Of a DNA stretch of 5,249 nucleotides, positions 1-5,249 are shown in pieces. The notes under the pieces were generated by a model, which saw only the letters and a list, made by a program, of their open reading frames with translations, was not told the DNA's origin and searched no databases. How positions within the stretch are numbered: position 1 is the first letter of the stretch; every line of letters begins with the position of its first letter. The DNA lies in assembly GCA_021159825.1 (NCBI GenBank), contig JAGHDR010000037.1, positions 1 through 5,249 of the forward strand, written 5' to 3'. The DNA is from Deltaproteobacteria bacterium (lineage in GTDB: Bacteria; Desulfobacterota; DSM-4660; Desulfatiglandales; Desulfatiglandaceae). The position numbers were made by a program, and so were the translations under genes.

Positions 1-92
1 TAACGATCCGGATGATGATTCCTCAACTTAGGACTTTTAAGATGAAAAAGACGTGTCGAGTTTAAATTGTATGATAAAGGGAGGGTTTTGAA
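1..92 (+). other. Leader of flgE, no complete gene
   Basis: No complete gene is visible here. A stop codon opens the window (TAA at 1-3). The second frame runs as an acidic tail to a TAG at 29-31, and the third stays open to a TAA at 65, so the end of an upstream gene may lie here; which frame is real cannot be decided. In many flagellar clusters flgD or a small flagellar operon protein precedes flgE, which is only a context argument. I see no sigma-54 or sigma-28 promoter match, so flgE is probably transcribed from further upstream. Confidence 0.5.
76..85 (+). promoter_or_regulatory. Ribosome binding site of flgE
   Basis: The purine run AAAGGGAGGG ends 7 bases before the ATG at 93. This is a strong Shine-Dalgarno sequence at normal spacing, and it supports that start for the hook gene, as expected for a protein exported in many copies. 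Confidence 0.75.
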
Positions 93-1310
93 ATGATTAG
101 CTCATTATACTCGGGAGTGCAAGGGATACAGGCGAATTCAGAAGCGCTCGGAGTCATAGGCGCTAACATTGCCAATGTTAATACTATCGGCTACAAGTCC
201 GGCAATGTGACATTCTCCACTATCCTGGGTGAAGCGCTGGGAGATGGGGGTGTCAAGGTCTGGGGTATGAACAAAACATGGGCACAGGGCGCCATGGAGT
301 ACACCTCCAGTTCAACGGATCTTGCCATTATCGGCGCCGGTCTATTCGTTGTTAAGGATTCTGAAGGGACGGAATACTATACGAGGGCCGGAGCATTTGT
401 CTTTGATAAGGATGGGTGTCTGGTAAATGAGGATGGTTATAAGGTTCAGGGACTTGCAATCGCTTCAGGGACGCCTTCCGGGTCACCCACCGATATAGAT
501 ATATCATCATTAAGCTATGATCCCAAATCTACCTCAGAGATGCGAATGACCATGAACCTCGATTCCGCGACTGCGGCATCCGGTACATTTACCAACACGA
601 TAACGGTTTATGATTCTTTGGGTAATGTGATTCCGTTGACCCTGGCGTTTACAAAGAATGCCGACCCGGCCAATACGTGGACGGTTGAGGGTTCGCTCCC
701 ATCGTCTGTCGCAAGCGGCACTCCCACCGTCGAGTTTAGCACCTCAACTCTTACATTCGGCGCTGATGGAAAATTGACCGGTCTTACGGAGGATATAACA
801 ATAACCCTTAATAATTTGACGACCGGTGCCTCAGCTACCCAGTCAATCAATTGGGACGTTTACGATGAATCCAATGCGATTGCCAATAGTGATGTCACTC
901 AATTTGCGGGCAGTTCCGGCGTTACCTTCCAGAGCCAGAACGGCTATTCTACCGGTAGCGTTACGAGTCTTTCCGTAGGTGAAGACGGCACTATTACCGG
1001 TATATTTTCAAATGGAAAAACCCAGGAGCTTTACCAACTTGTGCTGGCCGGGTTCCCGAGTTATCAGGGCCTGATCCCCTTGGGAAACAACCTTTATTCG
1101 GCGTCTGTAGAATCCGGATTGCCTGTAATCGGAGCGGCAAAGACGGGCGGGCGGGGGGCTGTCAGCTCAAGATCTCTGGAGATGTCCAACGTCGACCTGG
1201 CCACTGAATTTGTAAAAATGATAATTACCCAAAGGGCATATCAGGCCAACGCAAAGGTCATCACGACCAGCAATGAGGTGCTGCAGGAACTCATTAACAT
1301 GAAACGATAA
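93..1310 (+). CDS. flgE: Flagellar hook protein FlgE
   Basis: This is the subunit of the flagellar hook, the curved joint that links the basal body rod to the filament. It is exported by the flagellar type III system and assembles outside the cell. The 405-residue protein has the two terminal rod/hook segments of the family. The N-terminal one carries ANIANVNTIGYK (residues 24-35). The C-terminal one (about 358-405) carries NVDLATEFVKMIITQRAYQA and ends in LQELINMKR, typical of FlgE. The middle contains a FlgE D2-type region (about 145-230) with a VYDSLGN motif. That region and the length favour FlgE over the shorter rod proteins FlgF and FlgG. There is no signal peptide, as expected for flagellar type III export. 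Length is normal (about 400 residues is common). The start is fixed by a strong ribosome binding site 7 bases upstream. A long non-coding gap separates it from motA, so it probably ends an upstream hook operon. Confidence 0.95.
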   Translation: MISSLYSGVQGIQANSEALGVIGANIANVNTIGYKSGNVTFSTILGEALGDGGVKVWGMNKTWAQGAMEYTSSSTDLAIIGAGLFVVKDSEGTEYYTRAGAFVFDKDGCLVNEDGYKVQGLAIASGTPSGSPTDIDISSLSYDPKSTSEMRMTMNLDSATAASGTFTNTITVYDSLGNVIPLTLAFTKNADPANTWTVEGSLPSSVASGTPTVEFSTSTLTFGADGKLTGLTEDITITLNNLTTGASATQSINWDVYDESNAIANSDVTQFAGSSGVTFQSQNGYSTGSVTSLSVGEDGTITGIFSNGKTQELYQLVLAGFPSYQGLIPLGNNLYSASVESGLPVIGAAKTGGRGAVSSRSLEMSNVDLATEFVKMIITQRAYQANAKVITTSNEVLQELINMKR

Positions 1311-1580
1311 CCGGATAGGGGTTTCCTGCATTTCGGGGGCCGACAAGATTCATTAAACGTCAATGTTGTGACACCGGCGATAAAATTGACACGAATGTTG
1401 TCGGCCCTCGGCCTTATCCCGCCTCTATTTCTATTGCCATGTTCAATATTCTGTTTTTTTCACATCTTTCTCGATGCCGTCGTCAATCACTTAATCAATT
1501 CACAATCCCTCAATTTAGCCCCGTATAGCCATTATAATAGGGATATCGTCCAAAAATCAGACCTGGTTTCTTAAATCAAA
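1311..1580. other. Non-coding stretch after flgE
   Basis: I see no convincing gene in these 270 bases. The 68-codon frame starting with GTG at 1368 has no ribosome binding site, overlaps a hairpin and has an unremarkable hydrophobic translation from T-rich DNA. The stretch contains the inverted repeat at 1337-1407 and a run of seven T at 1454-1460 without an adjacent stem. The remainder up to 1580 is AT-rich without recognisable structure. Confidence 0.6.
1337..1407. repeat. Imperfect inverted repeat 3' of flgE
   Basis: The left arm GGGCCGACAA (1337-1346) plus ATTC (1348-1351) pairs with GAAT (1393-1396) plus TTGTCGGCCC (1398-1407), with one mismatch between the blocks. An inner GTCAAT (1359-1364) can pair with ATTGAC (1385-1390). 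The structure begins 26 bases after the flgE stop and could end or stabilise the flgE transcript. It lacks a following T run, so it is not a standard intrinsic terminator. It could also be a remnant of a mobile repeat. Confidence 0.6.
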
Positions 1581-1725
1581 TAGTGTCTGAACGAAAACTA
1601 GGATTTTTCGTCAAGGTCAAGGAAGATCAAAATTTTAACCGCAGGAATATATTGGATATTTCGAGGATTAAAATTTTTATCTGACGCAGAGATTGGCGAA
1701 AAAGACAGTTTTCGTTCGGGCACTA
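1581..1725. repeat. 145-bp near-palindromic fold-back (MITE-like) element
   Basis: The two ends are inverted copies: TAGTGTCTGAACGAAAACT (1581-1599) against the reverse complement of the right end, TAGTGCCCGAACGAAAACT (1725-1707), with 17 of 19 identical. Both differences would be G-U pairs in RNA. The match continues through TTTTTCG and resumes inside with GAT-N-AAAATTTTAA on both arms, closing on AATAT/ATATT at the exact centre (1653). Nearly the whole length can therefore fold back on itself. The outermost bases are TA on both sides, which would fit a TA target duplication as made by IS630/Tc1-type transposases; this is inference. No protein is encoded. It is most likely a non-autonomous mobile repeat or REP-like element lying between flgE and the motA promoter. 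Confidence 0.7.
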
Positions 1726-1745
1726 AATGACGAGGTCCGTATTTA

Positions 1746-1761
1746 TGGCACAATGCTTGCA
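1746..1761 (+). promoter_or_regulatory. Sigma-54 (-24/-12) promoter of the motA operon
   Basis: TGGCAC (1746-1751), five bases, then TTGCA (1757-1761) matches the RpoN consensus TGGCAC-N5-TTGCW. There are exactly 10 bases between the GG and GC pairs. Transcription would start near 1772, giving a leader of about 30 bases before the motA ATG. Sigma-54 control with an enhancer-binding regulator such as FleQ/FlrC is well known for flagellar genes of many proteobacteria; no regulator gene lies in the window. No other good promoter is seen between here and fliM, so this probably drives the whole operon. Confidence 0.8.
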
Positions 1762-1787
1762 AATTCAACGATGCTGATGGGTTAAAG

Positions 1788-1794
1788 ACGGAGG
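1788..1794 (+). promoter_or_regulatory. Ribosome binding site deciding the motA start
   Basis: ACGGAGG ends 6 bases before the ATG at 1801. It directly abuts the in-frame TTG at 1795, leaving no spacer for that codon. The ATG is therefore the better start, and it gives the N-terminus MDITTFVGLI that is usual for PomA/MotA proteins. Confidence 0.75.
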
Positions 1795-1800
1795 TTGAGA

Positions 1801-2565
1801 ATGGATATTACGACGTTTGTCGGTCTTATTGTGGCCGGAGTACTGGTTATGGCCGCCATTGTTATGGGCGGTTCGGTATCATGGTTTATCAGTCCGCCAT
1901 CCGCAATGATTGTGGTTGGCGGGACAATAGGGGCAACTCTTATCAGTTATCCCCTTAAAGAGGTGCTGGGTGTTTTCAAAGTGGCTATGAAGGTTTTTCT
2001 CCACAAAACCCAGTCGATTGAGGCCATTATTGAAAATATGGTGGAGTTCGGAAAGTTGGCCAGGAAGGAAGGCATTCTCTCCTTTGAATCAAAATTGAAG
2101 GATATTGAAGATCCTTTTTTTGCCAAAGGGGTGTCCCTGGCTATTGATGGAATGGAATCGACCGCCATAAAGGATGTTCTATCAACAGAGATCGCATATG
2201 TGGAAGAACGTCACTCCCTGGGTGACGAGATCTTCACCACCATGGCCGGATATGCCCCGGCAGTGGGGATGATGGGGACCATCATCGGGCTGGTGCAGAT
2301 GTTAATGCAGATGTCGGACCCGAGTTCGATCGGGGCACCAATGGCCGTGGCTTTATTGACCACCTTCTATGGCACCGTCATCGCCAATCTCCTTTGTATA
2401 CCCATGGCCTCAAAGCTAAAGATCAGGAGCAAGGAGGAAATACTATTAAAGGAGTTGGTGTTGGAGGGCATCATGTCAATCCAGGCAGGCGATAACCACC
2501 GGCTGATTGAGCAGAAACTGATGGCTTTCCTCCCACAAAAGAACGAAGCGGCGGAAAAAGAATAA
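1801..2565 (+). CDS. motA: Flagellar motor stator protein MotA (PomA-like)
   Basis: This inner-membrane stator subunit forms, with MotB, the ion channel that drives flagellar rotation; its cytoplasmic loop pushes on FliG. The 254-residue protein has four membrane segments (about 5-23, 34-50, 148-169 and 180-201) with the large cytoplasmic loop between the second and third. Family landmarks are present. Arg88 and Glu96 in RKEGILSFE match the E. coli MotA residues Arg90 and Glu98 that contact FliG. Pro153 in APAVGMMGT and Pro201 in CIPMASKL match Pro173 and Pro222. The loop is shorter than in E. coli MotA, as in PomA-type proteins. Thr160 and Thr187/Thr188 line up with threonines discussed for sodium selectivity in PomA, but similar threonines may occur in proton types, so the ion is undecided. 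It is the first gene behind a sigma-54 promoter and lies 46 bases before motB1. Confidence 0.95.
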   Translation: MDITTFVGLIVAGVLVMAAIVMGGSVSWFISPPSAMIVVGGTIGATLISYPLKEVLGVFKVAMKVFLHKTQSIEAIIENMVEFGKLARKEGILSFESKLKDIEDPFFAKGVSLAIDGMESTAIKDVLSTEIAYVEERHSLGDEIFTTMAGYAPAVGMMGTIIGLVQMLMQMSDPSSIGAPMAVALLTTFYGTVIANLLCIPMASKLKIRSKEEILLKELVLEGIMSIQAGDNHRLIEQKLMAFLPQKNEAAEKE

Positions 2566-2611
2566 AAAAACAGGTAGACGATCACGTCAAATGTAAGAAG
2601 GGACAAGAAAC

Positions 2612-3316
2612 ATGGCAAAACGCAAGTCGAAAGGGGGTTCCTCCGGTCCTGCGGCGGGTGGATGGGAGGTCATCTATACCGGGTTTATTCTCATCATGTT
2701 ATGTTTTTTTATCATGCTGTGTTCTTTTTCAAAGGTTGCGCCGAACAAAATGAATAAGTTCGTGAGATCATTTGTCGAGTCCGTGGATATGTTTAGGGGG
2801 GGGTTCGGTTTTCGAACGGGTGGCATGGCGTCTGATATTCAGTCGGAAGATGTAGGCCTGGAGGGAGGGCTTGCCCCAATTATCAGACAGTTCGTGGAGA
2901 TGCGGGATGAGTTCGGGCTGCAAAAAGAAATAGAATACACGATTTCCACGGAAGGGTTGGTGTTGCAGGTGTTTGATAGTGCGCTCTTTGATCGCGGCGT
3001 TGCGGAGATCTCGCCAAAAGCCTTCCCGTTTCTGAACAGGATCGCTCACATCATTTCGAAAAGTACCCATACCGTCCGGATAGAAGGACATACCGACAAT
3101 CTTCCAATTCATACCGAAAAAACCCCTTCCAACTGGGATCTTTCAACGGTGCGTGCGGTGAATGTATTAAGATATTTGGTAGATAAGGGGAAATGTTCGC
3201 CCAAAAGGTTATCTGCGGCAGGCTTTGGGGAGTTTCAACCCATTTTTCCAAATGACACCCCTGAGCACAGGGCCGGGAACAGGAGAGTAGAATTTGTTTT
3301 TACCCCCGATGAATAG
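2612..3316 (+). CDS. motB: MotB-like stator protein lacking the ion-binding Asp (MotB1)
   Basis: This is a MotB/PomB-family protein of 234 residues. It has a basic cytoplasmic N-terminus, one membrane helix (about 19-38), a plug/linker region (about 41-110) and a C-terminal OmpA-like peptidoglycan-binding domain (about 120-230). The domain carries GHTDN (159-163), SNWDLS (173-178), Arg181 and NRRVEF (223-228), so anchoring to the wall should be intact. The oddity is in the helix. Family members have Trp, five residues, then Asp (E. coli Trp26/Asp32). Here Trp18 is followed at the same spacing by Gly24, codon GGG at 2681-2683, so the proton/sodium-binding acid is missing. Changing GGG to an Asp codon needs two substitutions, which argues against a simple sequencing error. 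The rest of the helix is PomB-like (CFFIMLCSFS). It has a G8 run inside codons 62-64. AAGGGA at 2598-2603 is the ribosome binding site. The true motB may be the next gene. Confidence 0.88.
   Translation: MAKRKSKGGSSGPAAGGWEVIYTGFILIMLCFFIMLCSFSKVAPNKMNKFVRSFVESVDMFRGGFGFRTGGMASDIQSEDVGLEGGLAPIIRQFVEMRDEFGLQKEIEYTISTEGLVLQVFDSALFDRGVAEISPKAFPFLNRIAHIISKSTHTVRIEGHTDNLPIHTEKTPSNWDLSTVRAVNVLRYLVDKGKCSPKRLSAAGFGEFQPIFPNDTPEHRAGNRRVEFVFTPDE
2796..2803 (+). repeat. G8 homopolymer in motB1
   Basis: Eight consecutive G fall in codons 62-64 (Arg-Gly-Gly), just after the membrane helix and plug region. A one-base slip would remove the whole peptidoglycan-binding domain. Whether the tract actually varies cannot be seen from one sequence. 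Confidence 0.9.
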
Positions 3317-3327
3317 AAAACGATCTC

Positions 3328-3334
3328 AAAGGAG
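3328..3334 (+). promoter_or_regulatory. Ribosome binding site supporting the GTG start of motB2
   Basis: AAAGGAG lies 8 bases before the GTG at 3343. The ATG at 3335 is out of frame with the MotB2 protein and too close to the site, so GTG is the start. A GTG start may lower translation relative to its ATG-starting neighbours. Confidence 0.75.
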
Positions 3335-3342
3335 ATGGATCA

Positions 3343-4059
3343 GTGGGTCAACGCAGAAAAAAACAACCTGAGGGGGGGGGAGGGTCGGACTGGCTATGCA
3401 CTTTTAATGATCTGGTTACGCTGTTAATGGTTTTTTTTGTCCTTATTTTTACAATGGGCTCCGGTGATTCTGAAAAAATTATGGAGATGAGAAACTCGGT
3501 CATGAGGGGACTGGGTCTGATGGATTCGGCAGGGACTGGGTCGTCCGGCTTGGTGAAAGGCCCTCCTGCCGCCCGAAAACTTTCACACCCAGAGGAGGAA
3601 GATACCTCTGAGGTTTCTGATGAGATAAAGGATTATGTGTCGGATATGAGCTCCGCCATGCCCTGGATTGATGCCTCAATTTCGGAAAATGAAGTCACCA
3701 TAAGTCTTGAAGGAAGCGTGGCTTTTGAACCGGGGATCGCTGATATTAGTGCCAGGGCCTTTCCTGCACTGAAAGGAATCGGAAAGTTGATTAACAAGAT
3801 CCCTAACGCGGTTCGTGTTGAAGGTCACTCTGACAATGTTCCCATCTCTACGTCGAAGTTCCCTTCAAATTGGGAGCTGTCGATTGCAAGGGCTGTAAAT
3901 GTCACAAAATATCTTATAGCGCACGCAAATGTGTCCCCCCTGAGGCTTTCGGCTGCAGGGTATGGGGACTCCAGGCCCCTTCATCCCAATGACACGGAAA
4001 AACACAAGGCGAAGAATCGACGGGTGGAAATTGTGCTGCTGAGGGAGGATATAAAATAA
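3343..4059 (+). CDS. motB: Flagellar motor stator protein MotB with intact ion-binding Asp (MotB2)
   Basis: This is the peptidoglycan-anchored stator subunit that carries the ion-binding acid. Its 238 residues comprise a short basic N-terminus with a Gly run, one membrane helix (about 18-38), a variable acidic linker (about 40-115) and an OmpA-like domain (about 120-234). Trp17 is followed at the family spacing by Asp23 (codon GAT at 3409-3411) in FNDLVTLLMVFF, equivalent to E. coli MotB Asp32 and PomB Asp24. The wall-binding domain has GHSDN (161-165), SNWELS (175-180), Arg183 and NRRVEI (225-230). By eye about 45 of 74 residues in this core match MotB1, so the two arose by duplication or share a close ancestor. 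It starts 26 bases after motB1, and one base separates its stop from the fliL ATG. This is most likely the catalytic MotB of the operon. A G9 run sits in codons 10-13. Confidence 0.93.
   Translation: MGQRRKKQPEGGGGSDWLCTFNDLVTLLMVFFVLIFTMGSGDSEKIMEMRNSVMRGLGLMDSAGTGSSGLVKGPPAARKLSHPEEEDTSEVSDEIKDYVSDMSSAMPWIDASISENEVTISLEGSVAFEPGIADISARAFPALKGIGKLINKIPNAVRVEGHSDNVPISTSKFPSNWELSIARAVNVTKYLIAHANVSPLRLSAAGYGDSRPLHPNDTEKHKAKNRRVEIVLLREDIK
3372..3380 (+). repeat. G9 homopolymer in motB2
   Basis: Nine consecutive G, followed by A and three more G, encode the Gly run at residues 11-14, ahead of the membrane helix. A slip of one base would shift the frame before any functional part of the protein. 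The position resembles phase-variable tracts, but variation is not shown here. Confidence 0.9.
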
Positions 4060-4060
4060 G

Positions 4061-4525
4061 ATGTCGAAAAAAGGACTAATGATATTGGTTGTCTGTTTTG
4101 TAATCATTGCTCTGGCAGTGGGGGCGGCCTTTTATGTGCTATGGGGCAAGGTTTCAGGGATTGCGCCCGAGACATTGGAAGGGATTGAGGAAGTGGCTGG
4201 AAAAAAAGAGGCTAAAGTGAAGGTCAAATCCATCTTATCCATGGAGACGTTCGTCGTTAATCTTGCCGACCCGGGTGGCAAGCGGTATCTGCGGGTTACG
4301 ATGGCGCTCGAAATAGATGACAAGGATTTTGTTGAAGAAGCGAAGAAGAGTGTTCCGCAGATGAGGGACAAGGTTTTGTTGATACTTCCTGCAAAAATGT
4401 TTAAGGACATTCGAACCTCTTCCGGGAAGGACGCTCTGAGGAAGGAACTCATCGCCCAGCTGAATCCACTGCTTAAAAAATGCAAGGTTACAAATCTTTT
4501 CTTTCAGGAATTCGTGATTCAGTAA
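4061..4525 (+). CDS. fliL: Flagellar basal body-associated protein FliL
   Basis: FliL is a single-pass inner-membrane protein that sits around the stator and supports its function under load. The 154-residue protein has a short basic cytoplasmic start (MSKKG), one membrane helix (about 7-28), a linker, and the conserved periplasmic domain. That domain begins around YLRVTMALEI and ends in the characteristic LFFQEFVIQ. Length is typical for the family (about 140-180). Its ATG lies one base after the motB2 stop, and the ribosome binding site AGGGAGGA (4042-4049) lies inside the end of motB2, so translation is probably coupled. Its place directly after the stator genes and before fliM fits a role in linking stator and rotor. 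Confidence 0.95.
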   Translation: MSKKGLMILVVCFVIIALAVGAAFYVLWGKVSGIAPETLEGIEEVAGKKEAKVKVKSILSMETFVVNLADPGGKRYLRVTMALEIDDKDFVEEAKKSVPQMRDKVLLILPAKMFKDIRTSSGKDALRKELIAQLNPLLKKCKVTNLFFQEFVIQ

Positions 4526-4540
4526 ACCCCTTTGCCGGGT

Positions 4541-4546
4541 AAAGGT
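4541..4546 (+). promoter_or_regulatory. Ribosome binding site of fliM, possibly in a small hairpin
   Basis: AAAGGT lies 8 bases before the fliM ATG at 4555. The AAAGG at 4541-4545 can pair with CCTTT at 4529-4533 across a 7-base loop. The stem is only 5 bp and may be weak, but ribosomes finishing fliL at 4525 would reach it, which would allow coupling. Confidence 0.45.
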
Positions 4547-4554
4547 AAAAACAG

Positions 4555-5249
4555 ATGGGACAGCAAATATTGAGTCAGGAAGAAGTAGACGCCCTTTTAA
4601 CGTCCGTGGCGTCAGGAGAAGTTGAGCTCGAGTCCCCGGGGGAAGCAGAAGCCAAAGATCCCAAGGCCGATCTGCCGGTCTATGATTTGACCGCCCAAAA
4701 CATAATGATGCGTGAGCAATTTGATGTTCTCGATGAAGTTCACGATAGGTTCTCAAATGCGTTACGTAATTACATGGGCAGTACGTTAGGGGTGTCGGTT
4801 GACATTGAATTGGCCTCAACGGAGATGGTCAAATTTGGGGAATTCATGGAGGGACTTGCTGGCCGGACAAGCTTTCACACCTTTAGAATGGACCCTCTCG
4901 TCGGCTCGGCCCTGTTGGCCATTGAAGGGGGCCTTGTCTTTTTTTTGATAGATCGCATGTTTGGCGGAACCGGAACGGGTGGCGTGAAACAGGAGCGGGA
5001 TTTTACGATGCTTGAGCAACGGGTCATGAGAAAGTTTGCCGAGGACGTCCTCAAGGATCTGGAAAAAGCCTGGGGTCTTGTACTGCCCATGGAGATCACC
5101 ATAGGGAAAAGCGAAACAAGACAACAATTTGTTCGTCTGGTTTCACCGAGTGATTTGGTGATTATTGTTATGACCGCCGTGTCTTTGGATGAATTTTCGG
5201 CGAACATGTTGTTGTGTGTTCCTTATCTGTTGTTAGAGCCGATCAGAGA
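4555..5249 (+). CDS. fliM: Flagellar motor switch protein FliM (3' end outside window)
   Basis: FliM is the C-ring protein that binds phosphorylated CheY and controls the direction of rotation. The reading frame stays open to the right edge, giving 231 complete codons and two bases. A usual FliM has about 320-340 residues, so the C-terminal FliN-like (SpoA) domain is missing only because the window ends. The N-terminus has the CheY-binding motif ILSQEEVDALL (residues 5-15). An acidic linker (about 20-40) follows, then the FliM middle domain from about VYDLT (42-46). The LIDRMFGGTG segment (131-140) contains the GGxG motif that contacts FliG. The CheY motif implies that chemotaxis signalling exists, although no che gene is in the window. 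The gene lies 29 bases after the fliL stop, in the same operon. fliN would be expected next. Confidence 0.95.
   Translation, partial: MGQQILSQEEVDALLTSVASGEVELESPGEAEAKDPKADLPVYDLTAQNIMMREQFDVLDEVHDRFSNALRNYMGSTLGVSVDIELASTEMVKFGEFMEGLAGRTSFHTFRMDPLVGSALLAIEGGLVFFLIDRMFGGTGTGGVKQERDFTMLEQRVMRKFAEDVLKDLEKAWGLVLPMEITIGKSETRQQFVRLVSPSDLVIIVMTAVSLDEFSANMLLCVPYLLLEPIR

Noticed and set aside
42..65. Seven-residue frame starting with ATG before flgE
   Set aside because: It is too short, has no ribosome binding site, and there is no sign of a leader-peptide mechanism.
1454..1460. Run of seven T as an intrinsic terminator
   Set aside because: No GC-rich stem directly precedes it; the nearest hairpin ends about 47 bases earlier.
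1533..1538. TATAAT as a sigma-70 -10 box
   Set aside because: No acceptable -35 hexamer lies 16-18 bases upstream, and the region is AT-rich, so a chance match is likely.
1368..1574. 68-codon frame with GTG start in the flgE-motA gap
   Set aside because: It has no ribosome binding site, begins inside the loop of the hairpin at 1337-1407, matches no family I recognise, and its hydrophobic stretch comes from T-rich DNA.
1795..1800. TTG at 1795 as the start of motA
   Set aside because: It directly abuts the ribosome binding site; the ATG at 1801 has a 6-base spacer and gives the usual family N-terminus.
2612..3316. MotB1 as a pseudogene
   Set aside because: The frame is full length, its ribosome site is good and all wall-binding motifs are intact; only the membrane Asp is replaced, which suggests altered function rather than decay.
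4235..5207. Several long reverse-strand frames opposite fliL and fliM
   Set aside because: They lie antisense to two clearly recognised genes and their translations show no family features.

Overview
The window carries a flagellar gene cluster read entirely on the + strand. The order is flgE (hook), then a 490-base non-coding stretch, then motA - motB1 - motB2 - fliL - fliM (cut by the right edge). The organism is a motile, flagellated Gram-negative-type bacterium. The stator/FliL/FliM order, the PomA-like short-loop MotA, the sigma-54-type promoter and the moderate base composition suggest a deltaproteobacterium (Desulfobacterota, perhaps a sulfate reducer). That taxonomic guess is inference and no single marker in the window proves it.

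Layout. Bases 1-92 hold no complete gene, only the leader and a strong ribosome binding site for flgE. flgE (93-1310) encodes a 405-residue hook protein. The gap 1311-1800 holds no convincing gene. It contains an imperfect hairpin 26 bases after flgE (1337-1407), a 145-base near-palindrome with matching ends that looks like a small fold-back or MITE-type element (1581-1725), and a very good sigma-54 -24/-12 promoter (1746-1761). Next comes a tightly spaced operon: motA (1801-2565), two consecutive motB paralogues (2612-3316 and 3343-4059), fliL (4061-4525) and the first 231 codons of fliM (4555 onward).

How the genes work together. MotA and MotB form the ion-conducting stator that is anchored to peptidoglycan and pushes on the rotor. 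FliL surrounds or supports the stator. FliM is part of the C-ring switch that receives phosphorylated CheY. FlgE is the universal joint outside the cell. Most of the torque machinery and part of the switch therefore appear to be transcribed from one sigma-54 promoter.

The most interesting point is the pair of MotB proteins. MotB2 keeps the ion-binding aspartate in its membrane helix (Asp23). MotB1 has glycine (Gly24) at exactly that position, yet keeps a complete peptidoglycan-binding OmpA-like domain. This points to a stator with a non-ion-binding MotB partner, possibly a MotB1/MotB2 heterodimer. Each motB also contains a run of G (8 and 9 bases) that could slip and switch the gene off.
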